A program made the translations under genes and the position numbers. Shown piece by piece: positions 18,609 through 29,848 of a stretch of 64,000 bases of DNA. The stretch covers positions 1,426,001-1,490,000 of the forward strand of contig JADJHN010000002.1 in the NCBI GenBank assembly GCA_016707485.1. Direction: 5' to 3'. The stretch comes from Lysobacterales bacterium (GTDB taxonomy: Bacteria; Pseudomonadota; Gammaproteobacteria; Xanthomonadales; Rhodanobacteraceae). Below the pieces are notes generated by a model. The model searched no databases. It was given only the letters and a program-made list of their open reading frames with translations, and was not told the DNA's origin. The stretch's first letter is position 1; the number at the start of each line of letters is the position of its first letter.

Positions 18609-19433
18609 TCAGCGTTCGATGCGCTCGAGGATAGCCAGGGTTGGCCTGGCCCGGTTCAATGTGTAGAAATGCAGGCCTGGCGCACCGCCGGCGAGCAGCT
18701 TGCGGCACAGCTCGGCCACGACATCGCTGCTGAACTCGCGGATCGCCGCGGCATCGTCGCCGAATGCACCGAGGCGCTTGGCCAGCCAGCGCGGAATTTC
18801 GGCACCGCACATCTCCGAGAAGCGACGCAACTGGCTGAAGTTGGCGATCGGCATGATGCCTGGCACGATCGGCACTTCGACACCCAGCGCGCGTACCGCG
18901 TCGACGAAGCGGAAATAGCCGTCGGCATTGTAGAAATACTGGGTGATCGCGCCGTTCGCACCGGCATCGATCTTGCGCTTGAAGTGGCTCAGGTCGGCGA
19001 GGGCATCGCTGGCCTGCGGATGGACTTCCGGATAGCAGGCCACCTCGATATGGAAATGCTCGCCGCTTTCGGCGCGAATGAACTCGACCAGTTCGCTGGC
19101 ATAGCGCAGATCGCCGATGCTGGCCATGCCCGAGGGCAGGTCGCCGCGCAGGGCAACGATGCGGCGGATGCCGAGTGCCCGGTATTCCGCGATCAGGGCG
19201 CGGATCTCCGCGCGCGAGCCGCCCATGCAGGAAAGGTGCGGTGCGGCATCGAGGCCGTGCTGTTCGCGCAGGTTCCTGACCGCCTCGACCGTGTAATTCA
19301 GTGTCGAGCCGCCCGCACCAAAAGTGACCGATACATAGTCCGGCGCCACGCTTTTCAATTGGCGGACGGCGTTCTCCAGGCCCTGGCGCTGCTCGTCGGT
19401 CTTGGGCGGAAAGAATTCAAGGCTGATCGACAT
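18609..19433 (-). CDS. metF: 5,10-methylenetetrahydrofolate reductase
   Basis: 274 residues, an FAD-dependent TIM barrel that makes 5-methyl-THF for methionine synthesis. Signatures: ISLEFFPPKTDEQ at the N-terminus, DYVSVTFGAGGS, RIVALRGDLP, and VPIVPGIMPI. The gene has its own promoter region with an operator-like palindrome also found at ahcY and metK. ahcY ends about 200 bp upstream behind a strong terminator, so metF is probably a separate unit even though the two genes are often linked. Confidence 0.95.
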   Translation of the reverse strand: MSISLEFFPPKTDEQRQGLENAVRQLKSVAPDYVSVTFGAGGSTLNYTVEAVRNLREQHGLDAAPHLSCMGGSRAEIRALIAEYRALGIRRIVALRGDLPSGMASIGDLRYASELVEFIRAESGEHFHIEVACYPEVHPQASDALADLSHFKRKIDAGANGAITQYFYNADGYFRFVDAVRALGVEVPIVPGIMPIANFSQLRRFSEMCGAEIPRWLAKRLGAFGDDAAAIREFSSDVVAELCRKLLAGGAPGLHFYTLNRARPTLAILERIER

Positions 19434-19463
19434 CGTTGCGCAATCCTGGTCGACAAGGCAGTC

Positions 19464-19484
19464 AGTTTATCGCTTCATCGCGAT
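19464..19484 (-). promoter_or_regulatory. Candidate operator and -10 element of metF
   Basis: Palindrome ATCGCTTCATCGCGAT (ATCGC-N6-GCGAT) at 19469-19484, immediately upstream of a TAAACT -10-like hexamer (19469-19464, minus strand). The ahcY promoter has the same palindrome in the same place (ATCGCTTATTCGCGAT directly before TATACT). Occlusion of the core promoter suggests a repressor; its identity (possibly a SahR-like ArsR-family protein) is inference. Confidence 0.55.
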
Positions 19485-19583
19485 GGATGTATATGATCAC
19501 GGCTGATCCGACGTACCGGACGATCACGACCGTGGCATGCAGCGGCGGCACTCGTGCGCTTCATGGCCCGACGCACCAGACAA

Positions 19584-19607
19584 GACGGGCGCCTCGCGGC
19601 GCCCGTC
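19584..19607 (-). terminator. Terminator hairpin of ahcY
   Basis: Perfect 10-bp stem GACGGGCGCC/GGCGCCCGTC with a 4-base loop, 28 bp after the ahcY stop. In the minus orientation it is followed by TTGTCT, a short T-rich tail. Confidence 0.7.
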
Positions 19608-19635
19608 CTGTTTCCAGCAATGTCCAACTCGAAGA

Positions 19636-21066
19636 TCAGTAGCGGTAGTGCTCCGGCTTGTACGGCCCTTCCACCGGCACGCCGAGGTATGCGGCTTGTT
19701 CGGCGGTGAGCGTGGTCAGCTTCACGCCGATCTTTTCCAGATGCAGGCGGGCGACTTCCTCGTCGAGCTTCTTCGGCAGGATGTAGACCTTGGCTTCGTA
19801 GGTGTCCTTGTTCGCCCACAGGTCGATCTGGGCGAGGGTCTGGTTGGAGAACGAGTTCGACATGACGAAGCTCGGGTGGCCGGTGGCGCAACCGAGATTG
19901 ACCAGGCGGCCCTCGGCCAGCAGGAACAGCGCATGACCATCGGCGAAGACGTACTTGTCGACCTGCGGCTTGATGTTGACCTTCTTCACGCCGGCCAGCT
20001 TGTTCAGCGCATCGACCTGGATCTCGTTGTCGAAGTGGCCGATGTTGCAGACGATGGCCTGATCCTTCATCGCCTTGAGGTGCTCGATGGTCAGCACGTC
20101 CTTGTTGCCGGTGGTGGTGACGTAGATGTCGGCGCGACCGAGGGTCGATTCGACGGTGTTGACCTCGAAACCCTCCATCGACGCCTGCAGCGCGTTGATC
20201 GGATCGATCTCGGTGACGACGACACGCGCGCCGTACGCACGCAAGCTGTGCGCCGAACCCTTGCCGACATCGCCGTAGCCGCAGACGACCGCGACCTTGC
20301 CGGCCAGCATCACGTCCATCGCGCGCTTGAGGCCATCGGCCAGTGACTCGCGGCAGCCATAGAGGTTGTCGAACTTCGACTTGGTCACCGAATCGTTGAC
20401 GTTGATCGCCGGCACCAGCAGCTTGCCGGCCTCCAGCATCTGGTAGAGGCGATGCACGCCGGTGGTGGTTTCCTCGGAAACACCCTTCCAGTCCTTGACC
20501 ACCTCGTGCCAGAAGCCCGGGCGCTCCTTGGCGACGCGCTTGAGCAGGTTCTTGATGACCTGCTCCTCGTGCGAGGAAGCGGCCTCGTCGACCCACTTCG
20601 AACCGTTCTCCAGCTCGAAGCCCTTGTGGATCAGCAAGGTGACATCGCCACCATCATCGACCACCAGCTGTGGACCCTTGCCGCCCGGGAAAGTCAGCGC
20701 ATCGAGCGTGCAGTCCCAGTATTCCTCGAGGGTTTCGCCTTTCCACGCGAACACCGGCGTGCCGGTCGCGGCGATCGCGGCAGCGGCGTGGTCCTGGGTC
20801 GAGAAGATATTGCACGACGCCCAGCGCACGTCGGCGCCGATGTCCTTCAGCGTCTCGATGAGCACCGCGGTCTGGATCGTCATGTGCAGCGATCCGGTGA
20901 CGCGCACGCCCTTCAGCGGAAGATTGGCGGCGTGTTTCTTGCGGATCGACATCAGGCCGGGCATCTCGTGCTCGGCAATGTCGATTTCCTTGCGGCCAAA
21001 GTCGGCCAGCTTGATATCGGCGATCTTGTAATCGGTGTTCGGTGAGTTCTTGACGACGGCATTCAT
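19636..21066 (-). CDS. ahcY: Adenosylhomocysteinase (SAH hydrolase)
   Basis: 476 residues from the ATG at 21066 ([14 protein letters not shown]), which has a GGAG site. The open frame reaches further upstream, but that part is the riboswitch leader. The enzyme reversibly splits SAH to adenosine and homocysteine with bound NAD. Family landmarks: [14 protein letters not shown], the NAD-binding [32 protein letters not shown], and the C-terminal KPEHYRY. Expression is probably controlled by a SAH riboswitch and an upstream operator. Confidence 0.97.
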   Translation of the reverse strand: MNAVVKNSPNTDYKIADIKLADFGRKEIDIAEHEMPGLMSIRKKHAANLPLKGVRVTGSLHMTIQTAVLIETLKDIGADVRWASCNIFSTQDHAAAAIAATGTPVFAWKGETLEEYWDCTLDALTFPGGKGPQLVVDDGGDVTLLIHKGFELENGSKWVDEAASSHEEQVIKNLLKRVAKERPGFWHEVVKDWKGVSEETTTGVHRLYQMLEAGKLLVPAINVNDSVTKSKFDNLYGCRESLADGLKRAMDVMLAGKVAVVCGYGDVGKGSAHSLRAYGARVVVTEIDPINALQASMEGFEVNTVESTLGRADIYVTTTGNKDVLTIEHLKAMKDQAIVCNIGHFDNEIQVDALNKLAGVKKVNIKPQVDKYVFADGHALFLLAEGRLVNLGCATGHPSFVMSNSFSNQTLAQIDLWANKDTYEAKVYILPKKLDEEVARLHLEKIGVKLTTLTAEQAAYLGVPVEGPYKPEHYRY

Positions 21067-21090
21067 GCGGTTCGCTCCGTTGCATTGGGG

Positions 21091-21170
21091 CGGGCGCGGT
21101 TGGAAGGAATTCACCTGCCGAGCCTGTGTCCGGTTCCGTTGCGGAACTGACCTGCAGCGCCCCTCGGCAG
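21091..21170 (-). promoter_or_regulatory. SAH riboswitch upstream of ahcY
   Basis: On the minus strand the leader has the conserved CTGCCGAGGGGCGCTGCAGG core, a P2-like hairpin GTTCC-GCAAC-GGAAC, then ACAGGCTCGGCAG, closing a perfect 8-bp P1 (CTGCCGAG/CTCGGCAG). Downstream GCGCCC at about 21091-21097 can pair with GGGCGC in the core, as the pseudoknot of this class does. SAH riboswitches turn on ahcY when SAH is high. It ends about 25 bp before the start codon, near the ribosome site. Confidence 0.88.
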
Positions 21171-21184
21171 CAAAAAGGTCGCGC

Positions 21185-21205
21185 AGTATATCGCTTATTC
21201 GCGAT
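21185..21205 (-). promoter_or_regulatory. ahcY promoter -10 and overlapping operator-like palindrome
   Basis: TATACT (21190-21185, minus strand) is a good -10 element placed about 15 bp before P1 of the riboswitch. Directly upstream, overlapping it by one base, is ATCGCTTATTCGCGAT (21190-21205), matching the metF palindrome at ATCGC-N6-GCGAT. No good -35 was seen. Confidence 0.6.
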
Positions 21206-21273
21206 GAAGGGATATATGGCCGCACCGCACGCACCGGTGGCAGCCAGCCAGACCCATTGCCTGCGCAGGATGC

Positions 21274-22956
<1,683 letters not shown>

Positions 22957-23287
22957 GAAGGTCTCTTGGCATGTGGTTGCAGAGATTGCGTGGCCGCCGT
23001 TCCGCCATGGCTTGACCGGCATCCTTGTCGCCACCGCATTCGGCCAAGGCAGATTTCGCCGTATTCGGGTCAAACAGCCACGCCGGTTCGAGCACTTTGC
23101 CGATCAAAGCAAGAACGAGGCCAAACTCGGTATGCGAATGCGTCACTTCGCCCGGATGCGACACCGATCAAAAGCATCCTTGTACGTGCAGGCACTGACT
23201 GCGACGGTTTGCCTCACCCTGCCCGTCGCAGCGTAGGTGTGCGCGGGACGCCTGAAGGCGACGAATCTTGCCGGTTGCGGGCTTGGA
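22957..23287. other. Intergenic region without a recognisable gene
   Basis: 331 bp between tyrA and the secretion ATPase gene. Short frames on both strands lack ribosome sites and family features. I saw no hairpin with a T-tract and no structured RNA. Confidence 0.4.
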
Positions 23288-24451
23288 TCAGGCCTTCCGC
23301 GTAGTGCCCGGACCAGGGTCAACAGCCCTGAGCGGACTGCTCGCATCATGGGCCTTGCGCAGCAGTTCGCTGCTTTCGCGCAGCAGGGCCGGGGCGAGCT
23401 CGCCGAAGTAGTCGCGGGCCTGGTTGAAATCCTCGATCAATTCGGCGCGCTGATGGTTGCGCACGCGCTTGAGGAGACCATCAAGGACGCTGCGATATTG
23501 ATCGAGCAGGGCGGGCAGGCCGTCCGCGGCCATGATGATGTCGGCATAGAGTTCCGGCGATTGCGCAAACAGGCGCCCGACCATGGCCAGTTCGAGGCGA
23601 TAGATCGGTGAACTCAGGCGCATCAGTTCATCGAGATCGGCGTTCTCGCGCTGCAGGAAGATCCCGTAGACCATGCTGGTGAAGTGGCGCATGGCCTGGA
23701 TCATCTCCATGGCCCGATCATGGCGGTCGGGCAATTCCTCGCGCACGACTGCGCCCCAGATGCCGAACTGGTCGATCAGCCACTGGCAGCGCTGCGCGTC
23801 GCGGCCTGCGCAAACCACGACCACCTGCTTGGCAAGACTCTTGATGTCGGGGCCGAACATCGGGTGCAGGCCCAGCACAGGGCCGCCGTGCACATCCAGC
23901 ATGGCTTTCAGCGGGGCCTGCTTGATGCTGGTGATGTCGGCGAGGATGCAGTCATCCGGCAGCTGCGGCAGCTTCGCGATCACCGCCAAGGTGTGTTCGA
24001 TCGGCACGGCAACGAGGACCAGGCCGGCGTCGGCAAGCAGGGTCGGAGCCTGCCCCCAGTCGTCTTTCTCGAGGATGCGCACGGTGTAACCGGAACGCCT
24101 GAAGAACGAAGCCAGGCAGCGACCAAGGGCACCGCCGCCGCCGACCACGACCACGGCACGGCTGCAGTCACCCGCCGCCGGGAAATCGGTTCCTTGCGCG
24201 CTGTAACTCTCGCGCATGACCCGGCGCAGGATGTCCTCGATCAAATCCGCATCGACACCAGCGGCCGTTGCTTTTTCACGACGGGCGGCAAGCAACTGCG
24301 CTTCGCGCTCTGGGACATACAGGGGCAGACCGTGCCGGGATTTCAAGGCACCCACTTCGGCGGTGAGGCGGATCCGCCGCGCCAGCACGGCCACCAGCTC
24401 GTCATCGGCCTGATCGATTCCGGCGCGCAGTTCGGCGAGAGGGGAGGTCAC
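23288..24451 (-). CDS. tyrA: Bifunctional chorismate mutase / prephenate dehydrogenase (T-protein)
   Basis: 387 residues from a GTG at 24451, chosen by alignment with E. coli TyrA; the frame is open further upstream. Residues 1-90 are an AroQ chorismate mutase (LRAGIDQADDELVAVLARR, GLPLYVPEREAQLLAARR, LIEDILRRVMRESYS). The rest is prephenate dehydrogenase with the NAD site VVVVGGGGALGR, LGLHPMFGPD and the ENADLDELMRLSSPIYRLE stretch. It makes 4-hydroxyphenylpyruvate for tyrosine and is normally feedback-inhibited by tyrosine. Confidence 0.93.
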   Translation of the reverse strand: MTSPLAELRAGIDQADDELVAVLARRIRLTAEVGALKSRHGLPLYVPEREAQLLAARREKATAAGVDADLIEDILRRVMRESYSAQGTDFPAAGDCSRAVVVVGGGGALGRCLASFFRRSGYTVRILEKDDWGQAPTLLADAGLVLVAVPIEHTLAVIAKLPQLPDDCILADITSIKQAPLKAMLDVHGGPVLGLHPMFGPDIKSLAKQVVVVCAGRDAQRCQWLIDQFGIWGAVVREELPDRHDRAMEMIQAMRHFTSMVYGIFLQRENADLDELMRLSSPIYRLELAMVGRLFAQSPELYADIIMAADGLPALLDQYRSVLDGLLKRVRNHQRAELIEDFNQARDYFGELAPALLRESSELLRKAHDASSPLRAVDPGPGTTRKA

Positions 24452-24545
24452 GGTTGACTGGCCTGCAAGCAACGGATCGGACAGGCATTGTGCGAGGCAC
24501 ATGCTCGCCAGGCAATCGACTTCGCCGGCTGCGGCGAAGTACCGC

Positions 24546-24575
24546 AATGCCCGTCACCATGCAGTGACGGGCATT
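24546..24575 (-). terminator. Hairpin after metK
   Basis: Perfect 12-bp stem AATGCCCGTCAC/GTGACGGGCATT with a 6-base loop, 10 bp beyond the metK stop. The T-tract is poor, so termination strength is uncertain. Confidence 0.6.
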
Positions 24576-24585
24576 GTCAGAACGC

Positions 24586-25785
24586 TTATTTCAGCTTGGC
24601 ATCGCCGCGCAGGACATCGGCCTTGTCGGTTTTTTCCCACGAGAACGTGGTGAACGACGAGCCATCGGCGAGCTTGACCACTTCCGGCGTGCGACCAAAG
24701 TGGCCGTAGCTGGCGGTGCGCTGGTACATCGGATGCACCAGATCGAGCATCTTGATGATGCCGTACGGACGCAGGTCGAAATGCCGGCGGATCAATTTCT
24801 CGATTTTCTCGTCGCTGATCTTGCCGGTGCCAAAGGTGGTCACCGAGATGGAAGTCGGCTCGGCCACGCCGATCGCGTAACTGACCTGGACTTCGCAACG
24901 GTCGGCAATGCCGGCAGCCACGATGTTCTTGGCCACATAGCGAGCGGCGTAGGCAGCCGAACGATCGACCTTGGACGGATCCTTGCCCGAGAACGCGCCA
25001 CCGCCATGGCGAGCCCAGCCGCCATACGTGTCGACGATGATCTTGCGCCCGGTCAGACCGCAATCGCCGACCGGGCCGCCGATGACGAACTTGCCGGTCG
25101 GGTTGATGTGGTATTGCGTGCCCTTGTGCAGCCACTTGGCCGGCAGCACGGGCTTGAGGATGTGCTCGCGCACGGCTTCGATCAGATCCTTCTGCTTGAC
25201 CGAAGGATCGTGCTGGGTGGAAAGCACCACGGCATCGATGGCGACCGCCTTGTCGTTTTCGTAACGCAGGGTGACCTGCGATTTGGCATCCGGACGCAGC
25301 CACGGCAGCGGTGAGTTCTTCTTCTTGCGCACCTTGGCCTGCTGCTCGACGAGGCGATGCGAGTAGTAGATCGCCGCCGGCATGAAATCCTTGGTTTCGT
25401 TGGTCGCATAGCCGAACATCAGGCCCTGATCGCCGGCGCCTTGCTCTTCCGGCTTCTTGCGATCGACGCCCTGATTGATGTCGGGCGACTGCTTGCCGAT
25501 CAGATTGAGCACACCGCACGTCTCGCCATCGAAGCCGACCTGCGAGCTGTCGTAGCCGATGTCGAGAATGACCTTGCGCGTCAGCGTTTCCAGGTCGATC
25601 CAGGCACTCGTGGTCACCTCGCCGGCGACGATCGCGACGCCGGTCTTGACCATGGTTTCGCAGGCGACGCGGGCGCGCTTGTCCTGCATCAGGATGGCGT
25701 CAAGCACGGCATCGGAAATCTGGTCGGCGACCTTGTCGGGATGGCCTTCGGAAACCGATTCGGAGGTGAACAGGGTGCTGCTCAT
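24586..25785 (-). CDS. metK: S-adenosylmethionine synthetase
   Basis: 399 residues. It makes SAM from methionine and ATP. Landmarks: [14 protein letters not shown] at the N-terminus, [15 protein letters not shown]-type active region, and [20 protein letters not shown]. The start is fixed by the conserved N-terminus. The nearest -10-like hexamer (TATATG) ends only 5 bp before the ATG, so the transcript may be nearly leaderless unless a promoter lies further upstream. A palindrome resembling the metF/ahcY operator precedes it. Confidence 0.97.
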   Translation of the reverse strand: MSSTLFTSESVSEGHPDKVADQISDAVLDAILMQDKRARVACETMVKTGVAIVAGEVTTSAWIDLETLTRKVILDIGYDSSQVGFDGETCGVLNLIGKQSPDINQGVDRKKPEEQGAGDQGLMFGYATNETKDFMPAAIYYSHRLVEQQAKVRKKKNSPLPWLRPDAKSQVTLRYENDKAVAIDAVVLSTQHDPSVKQKDLIEAVREHILKPVLPAKWLHKGTQYHINPTGKFVIGGPVGDCGLTGRKIIVDTYGGWARHGGGAFSGKDPSKVDRSAAYAARYVAKNIVAAGIADRCEVQVSYAIGVAEPTSISVTTFGTGKISDEKIEKLIRRHFDLRPYGIIKMLDLVHPMYQRTASYGHFGRTPEVVKLADGSSFTTFSWEKTDKADVLRGDAKLK

Positions 25786-25790
25786 TGCGT

Positions 25791-25811
25791 CATATATCCT
25801 TCAATGCGGAT
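25791..25811 (-). promoter_or_regulatory. Candidate metK -10 and operator-like site
   Basis: TATATG (25796-25791, minus strand) is preceded by ATCCTTCAATGCGGAT (25796-25811). Allowing small gaps, this aligns with the metF site and shares the flanking GATGGATG. It is a weaker palindrome (ATCC-N8-GGAT) than those at metF and ahcY. Confidence 0.4.
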
Positions 25812-26056
25812 GGATGGATGAATGGGGCGCGAATCATACACGCCTGCGCGGGGTTTTGCAGGGTAGCAAAGCTGGCCCGGGCGAGTATTGCGCACAACAA
25901 CATGAGGGCCGATCGACCGTGGTTCCGCCTCGGGAATGAGCGGATCCCGGCCATCCGGTGGCAGAATCCACGCACTGCGGAGCAATCCCGATTCCCGGCA
26001 GCGCTTGAACTCCACCGTCGCGCACCGGGGTGTGCCGACTGATCAACGAGGATTCC

Positions 26057-27772
26057 ATGAGCAAACCATCCATCATCCTGCTTGCTTCAATCACCATCGC
26101 ACTGGGCGGAGTCTGCGGCTCGGCACTGTCCGCGCAGCCGGTCGGGCACGCATTGCAGAACAAGCCGGCATTCAATGCCACTGCGGCACTGGAAACGGCC
26201 GAAGGCCGGTTCGCCGCCGACGGTCGCGCGACCGCCCTGTACCAGCCTGATTTTCGCGCCAGCGTGCGCGGCAGCGCCGAATCGATGGCGCGTGAATTCA
26301 TGGCGGAACGCGCCGCCCAGCTGGGCATTGCCAACAGTCCGGCGACGCTGGCAACCGCCTATCAACGCAACGACGGCGGGTTTTCGGTGGTGCGCTTTCA
26401 ACAAACCCTGGATGGCGTGCCGGTCTATGGCAGCGACATCGCCGTTTCGGTCAAAGCCGATGGCGAGGTGATCTTCGTCAGCAGCGAGGCAAGGCCATCG
26501 ATCGAGGCCATCCCGCTGCAGCCGGCGCGCGATGCCGACGATGTGCGCAAGCAGGTCGTGCAGGTATTCGGCACGCCGTCCGCAGCTGATGTGCTGGCGC
26601 CCAGGTTGATGGTCTATGCCGACACGCAGCCGACCCGACTGGCTTGGGTATACGTGATCCGCGATGCGCAAAAGGCCGGCGAGTGGGAGATCGTCGCCGA
26701 TGCCGGCAGCGGCGAGATTCTCGACTACCGCAACACCGAGTATTACGTCGATGGAACCGCCACGGTGTTCGATCCTGATCCGCTGACCACCGCCACGGCA
26801 ACCTATGGAACTGGCGGACTGACCGACGCCAACGACGCCGATTCGGCCGGACTGACCGCGCAGCTGATCAGCGTGACCTTGCGCGACATTACCCAGAGCG
26901 CAGGCGTTTACAAGCTCGAAGGCCCATGGGCACGCTGTCAGGACTGGGCCGCGCCGAGCGGCGGCGTGAATGACTGCCCGACGCCGACCACGCCGGATTT
27001 CAGCGTGACTCGTGCCGACCAGAAGTTCGAGGGCCCGAACGTCTATTTCCTGATCGACAAGCAGATGCGTTACCTGAACCAGACACTTGGAGTCACGGTG
27101 GTGCCGAACTCGGTGGCCGGCGGCGTGCGCTTCGATCCGCACGGGTTCAATGGCGATGACAATTCATCGTTCTCGTCGGGCAGCGACCAGTTGCAGTTTG
27201 GCGAAGGCGGTGTCGACGATGCCGAAGATGCCGACGTAATCCTGCATGAGCTTGGCCACGGCCTGCATGACTGGATCACCAATGGCGGCCTGTCGCAAGT
27301 CGAAGGACTCTCCGAAGGCGTCGGTGACTATTTCGCCAGTTCCTACAACCGCTCGACAGGACACTGGACGCCGGCAGATCCGCAATGGTTCTGGATGTTC
27401 CACTGGGATGGCCACAACCAATATTGGGGTGGTCGCGTGACCAACTGGAACATCGGCCACACCTACCCGGGCAACATCGGATCTTCGATCCACACCCAGG
27501 GTCAATACTGGGCCTCGTGCAACCTGATCGCCTGGGTTGCAGTCGGTCGCGACGCGATGGACAAGGCCATGTTGTTGGGTCTGGCCATGACCAGCGGCAG
27601 CTCATCACAAAAGGCTGCCGCGCAGGCAATCATCAACGCCGCCGCCGCATCGGGCTACACCGCCTCCCAGATCAATGGGCTGGCGTCGGCCTATAACACG
27701 AGTTGCGGCTACAACGTGACCGTGCCGGCCTTGCCTGACTTGATCTTCAAGCACGGTTTCGAAAATCCCTGA
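26057..27772 (+). CDS. Secreted zinc metallopeptidase (gluzincin, M36/M4-like)
   Basis: 571 residues from the ATG at 26057 (GAGG site). A signal peptide (about 1-28) is followed by a fungalysin/thermolysin-type propeptide (FSVVRFQQTLDGVPVYGSDI) and the catalytic domain with HELGH at about 397-401 and the third zinc ligand Glu in VEGLSEGVGDYFA. It is a typical exported protease that matures by propeptide removal. The C-terminus PDLIFKHGFENP resembles the end of the extracellular nuclease encoded near 41.8 kb. The gene is divergent from metK. Confidence 0.9.
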   Translation: MSKPSIILLASITIALGGVCGSALSAQPVGHALQNKPAFNATAALETAEGRFAADGRATALYQPDFRASVRGSAESMAREFMAERAAQLGIANSPATLATAYQRNDGGFSVVRFQQTLDGVPVYGSDIAVSVKADGEVIFVSSEARPSIEAIPLQPARDADDVRKQVVQVFGTPSAADVLAPRLMVYADTQPTRLAWVYVIRDAQKAGEWEIVADAGSGEILDYRNTEYYVDGTATVFDPDPLTTATATYGTGGLTDANDADSAGLTAQLISVTLRDITQSAGVYKLEGPWARCQDWAAPSGGVNDCPTPTTPDFSVTRADQKFEGPNVYFLIDKQMRYLNQTLGVTVVPNSVAGGVRFDPHGFNGDDNSSFSSGSDQLQFGEGGVDDAEDADVILHELGHGLHDWITNGGLSQVEGLSEGVGDYFASSYNRSTGHWTPADPQWFWMFHWDGHNQYWGGRVTNWNIGHTYPGNIGSSIHTQGQYWASCNLIAWVAVGRDAMDKAMLLGLAMTSGSSSQKAAAQAIINAAAASGYTASQINGLASAYNTSCGYNVTVPALPDLIFKHGFENP

Positions 27773-27787
27773 TCCGCACGCCAGGGT

Positions 27788-27809
27788 CGACGCAGCCTCC
27801 GCTGCGTCG
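27788..27809. terminator. Hairpin after the metallopeptidase gene
   Basis: Perfect 9-bp stem CGACGCAGC/GCTGCGTCG with a CTCC loop, 16 bp after the stop codon. No T-tract follows. Confidence 0.4.
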
Positions 27810-27866
27810 CCCCGATCCGCGCGGTGAACCGGTCGCAAAGATTCCGCAACATGCGTTTCGCCGCGC

Positions 27867-28113
27867 CTTGTGCAAGGCCGCAAATCCCGATAGTTCGGTA
27901 ACCTACGAATACACTCCATTTGGTCAGAGCACGAGGATTTCCCAGGAACTGGCCGATCCAATCGTGGCCTATACCACCATGCTTTTCGACTACGACGGGC
28001 TGGGTCGAGCGAAGAAGGTCTACGGGTCGGGGGCGAATAGTCCTGGAACAATCCATGAATACAGCCGTGGCCGGGTCAGCGGCGTGAAGTGGTGGGATGG
28101 TTCGACGGAGAAA
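27867..28113 (+). repeat. 247-bp direct repeat, copy 1 (partner 30216-30462)
   Basis: It aligns without gaps to 30216-30462, 2,349 bp away, with about ten mismatches that I counted. Both copies encode the same Rhs core segment. Confidence 0.85.
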
Positions 28114-28173
28114 TACCTCGCCACTGATATCTCCCCCGGCCGGTGGATTGATTTTCATCCTGGAGGTCAATAA
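27867..28173 (+). pseudogene. Rhs/YD-repeat fragment 1
   Basis: About 100 codons of Rhs core sequence (SSVTYEYTPFGQSTRISQE, FDYDGLGRAKKVYGSG) with no proper start; the first codon seen is TTG inside the repeat. It ends WIDFHPGGQ and its stop overlaps the next ATG (TAATG). Bases 27867-28113 are a direct repeat of 30216-30462. It looks like the displaced C-terminal end of an Rhs gene. Confidence 0.7.
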
Positions 28174-28640
28174 TGAATAGAGCTTTGACAGTTGCTTGTC
28201 TTTTGGCTTGCTATCCATGCGTACTCAGTGCCCAGGCATTGCTGCCGAATCTTCCGGAATCGGAGACAGCGCCGATAATTTTCGTGCCGGACGCGACTGC
28301 CATATCAATGGGAGCTGTTCTGCAAGACAGACAAGTGAAGGAACTCACTGACCATGCCGAGAACGGGGATTGCGATGCAGCATTTCGCCTATCCAGACAC
28401 TATCAGGCCAAGAATGCCTCTTTAATGGAAAGGTACTGGTTGCTTCGCGCGGCCTTGGGTGGGCATTCGATCGCGCAGCACTGGCTATGGTTCGCGCTTA
28501 GAAACAATAAGCATTGTGCTGACATGGGAGAAGCGCTAGCGTGGCTAGAGTCATCGGCGAAACTTGGGAACATGGCTGCGAAAGATGAACTTAATGAATA
28601 TAAACGTAAAGTAAATGCATGTATTCCGGAGTCACATTAG
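28173..28640 (+). CDS. Small exported Sel1-like repeat protein; possible orphan Rhs immunity protein
   Basis: 155 residues with a strong GGAGG site, starting inside the stop of Rhs fragment 1. An N-terminal signal peptide (MNRALTVACLLACYPCVLSA) is followed by helical repeats of the Sel1/TPR type (GDCDAAFRLSRHYQ, YWLLRAALGGHSIAQHW, EALAWLESSAKLGNMAAKDE). The base composition is more AT-rich than the housekeeping genes around the island. Position directly behind an Rhs end is where immunity genes sit, so an immunity role is plausible but not shown. Confidence 0.6.
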   Translation: MNRALTVACLLACYPCVLSAQALLPNLPESETAPIIFVPDATAISMGAVLQDRQVKELTDHAENGDCDAAFRLSRHYQAKNASLMERYWLLRAALGGHSIAQHWLWFALRNNKHCADMGEALAWLESSAKLGNMAAKDELNEYKRKVNACIPESH

Positions 28641-28682
28641 TTCGATCGTTTGTAAGCGTCCGTGTTCAACGTCGGGTAGCCA

Positions 28683-29621
28683 GTGGGACAGCGTATGTAC
28701 AAGCGGGTCAACACGGGTGGCAATGTTGTCCAAAGCCTGTACGCCTATGATCCATCGGGTACCACGCTGGTCGACTATGACACGGTGCATGGTGTGAGCC
28801 AGTTTGCATGGCTCGGTGGCGAACCCATTGCGGTCATGAAGCAAAACGTGCCTTATTTCATCCACGGCGATCATCTGGGAAGGCCCGAGGTTGTAACCAA
28901 TGCGACAAAGGCGGTGGTTTGGCGCGCATCCAATCAGGCGTTCGACAGCACGGTGACCTTGGATGGGTTCGGTGGCCTGAACCTCGGTTTCCCGGGGCAG
29001 GTTCGCGATACCGAAACGGGAACCTGGTACAACGGATTCCGGGATTACGATCCGGTCACCGGGCGCTATCTACAATCCGATCCGATCGGGTTGGCGGGTG
29101 GGTTGAATACGTATGGGTATGTGGGTGGGAATCCGGTGGGCCGCATTGATCCGATGGGCTTGGAGGGGATTGGTGCGTGGACATATCCAGCTGGTCCAAT
29201 GCGCGAATCGTTTTACGCGCACCAGCGAGGAGATGTTACGTACAATTTTTCAATGGGTGCTGGTGGTTTTGGTCAAGTGTTCGTGATGGTAGGGTCGGCT
29301 GACTCTGGCATCGCTGTTGATACCAAAGGAAATATATGCATTTATGGCACGGTATGTAATGGCGGTGGCCTTGGAATTCCTCTGCAAGGAGAGCTGGGGC
29401 TTGTCGGCAGCGTGGGAACTGGGGAAATTTGTCCGGGAGAAGAATCGAGCGTAGGCGCGTACTGGATCGGGGGCGCGGGAATAGCGGGACAGGGACAGGT
29501 GATGCAAAGTACCGGTGGTACGTCGGTAGCCAGAGGCTTTTTTGGCGTAGGAGGAAGTCCGGAAGGTCCGATGGGAGGCGCAGGAGTACTGGGCTGCTAT
29601 ACCACTCGAATCTGCATGTGA
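28683..29621 (+). pseudogene. Rhs core C-terminus with a variable Gly-rich toxin-like tip (no N-terminus)
   Basis: 312 codons opening just after a stop codon with a GTG. The first half is typical Rhs: [57 protein letters not shown] and the boundary motif RIDPMGL near residue 160. After it comes a non-conserved tip of about 150 residues rich in Gly ([19 protein letters not shown]) and ending TTRICM. In intact Rhs proteins this tip is the toxin. Only the last part of the core remains, so it is either a silent orphan Rhs-CT cassette or a pseudogene. Confidence 0.7.
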
Positions 29622-29628
29622 GATAAAT

Positions 29629-29829
29629 ATGAAAGCCAGTTATTTATTCAAGTGGCTCATTGCGTGCCTGCTGCTTGCAGTATGCAGCACCGCTGCAGTA
29701 TTTGCCGGGATCAGTGCTGCGAAGCCTATTGTCTTCCTCTCAGTGATTTCCGGGGCGTTATCATTGTTTATGGGGCTTGTGCTCCTTGCAACCGGGCATT
29801 TGATCAACGACCTCAAAAGTAGGAGCTAG
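29629..29829 (+). CDS. Two-helix membrane protein, candidate immunity protein of the Rhs tip
   Basis: 66 residues starting 7 bp after the Rhs tip stop. Almost all of it is two transmembrane helices (WLIACLLLAVCSTAAVFAGI and a second near residues 33-55), ending NDLKSRS. Small two-helix proteins directly behind a toxin tip are typical immunity proteins against membrane-acting toxins. No family is recognised; the role is inferred from position only. Confidence 0.5.
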   Translation: MKASYLFKWLIACLLLAVCSTAAVFAGISAAKPIVFLSVISGALSLFMGLVLLATGHLINDLKSRS

Positions 29830-29848
29830 CCAAAATACGTGCATCGAG

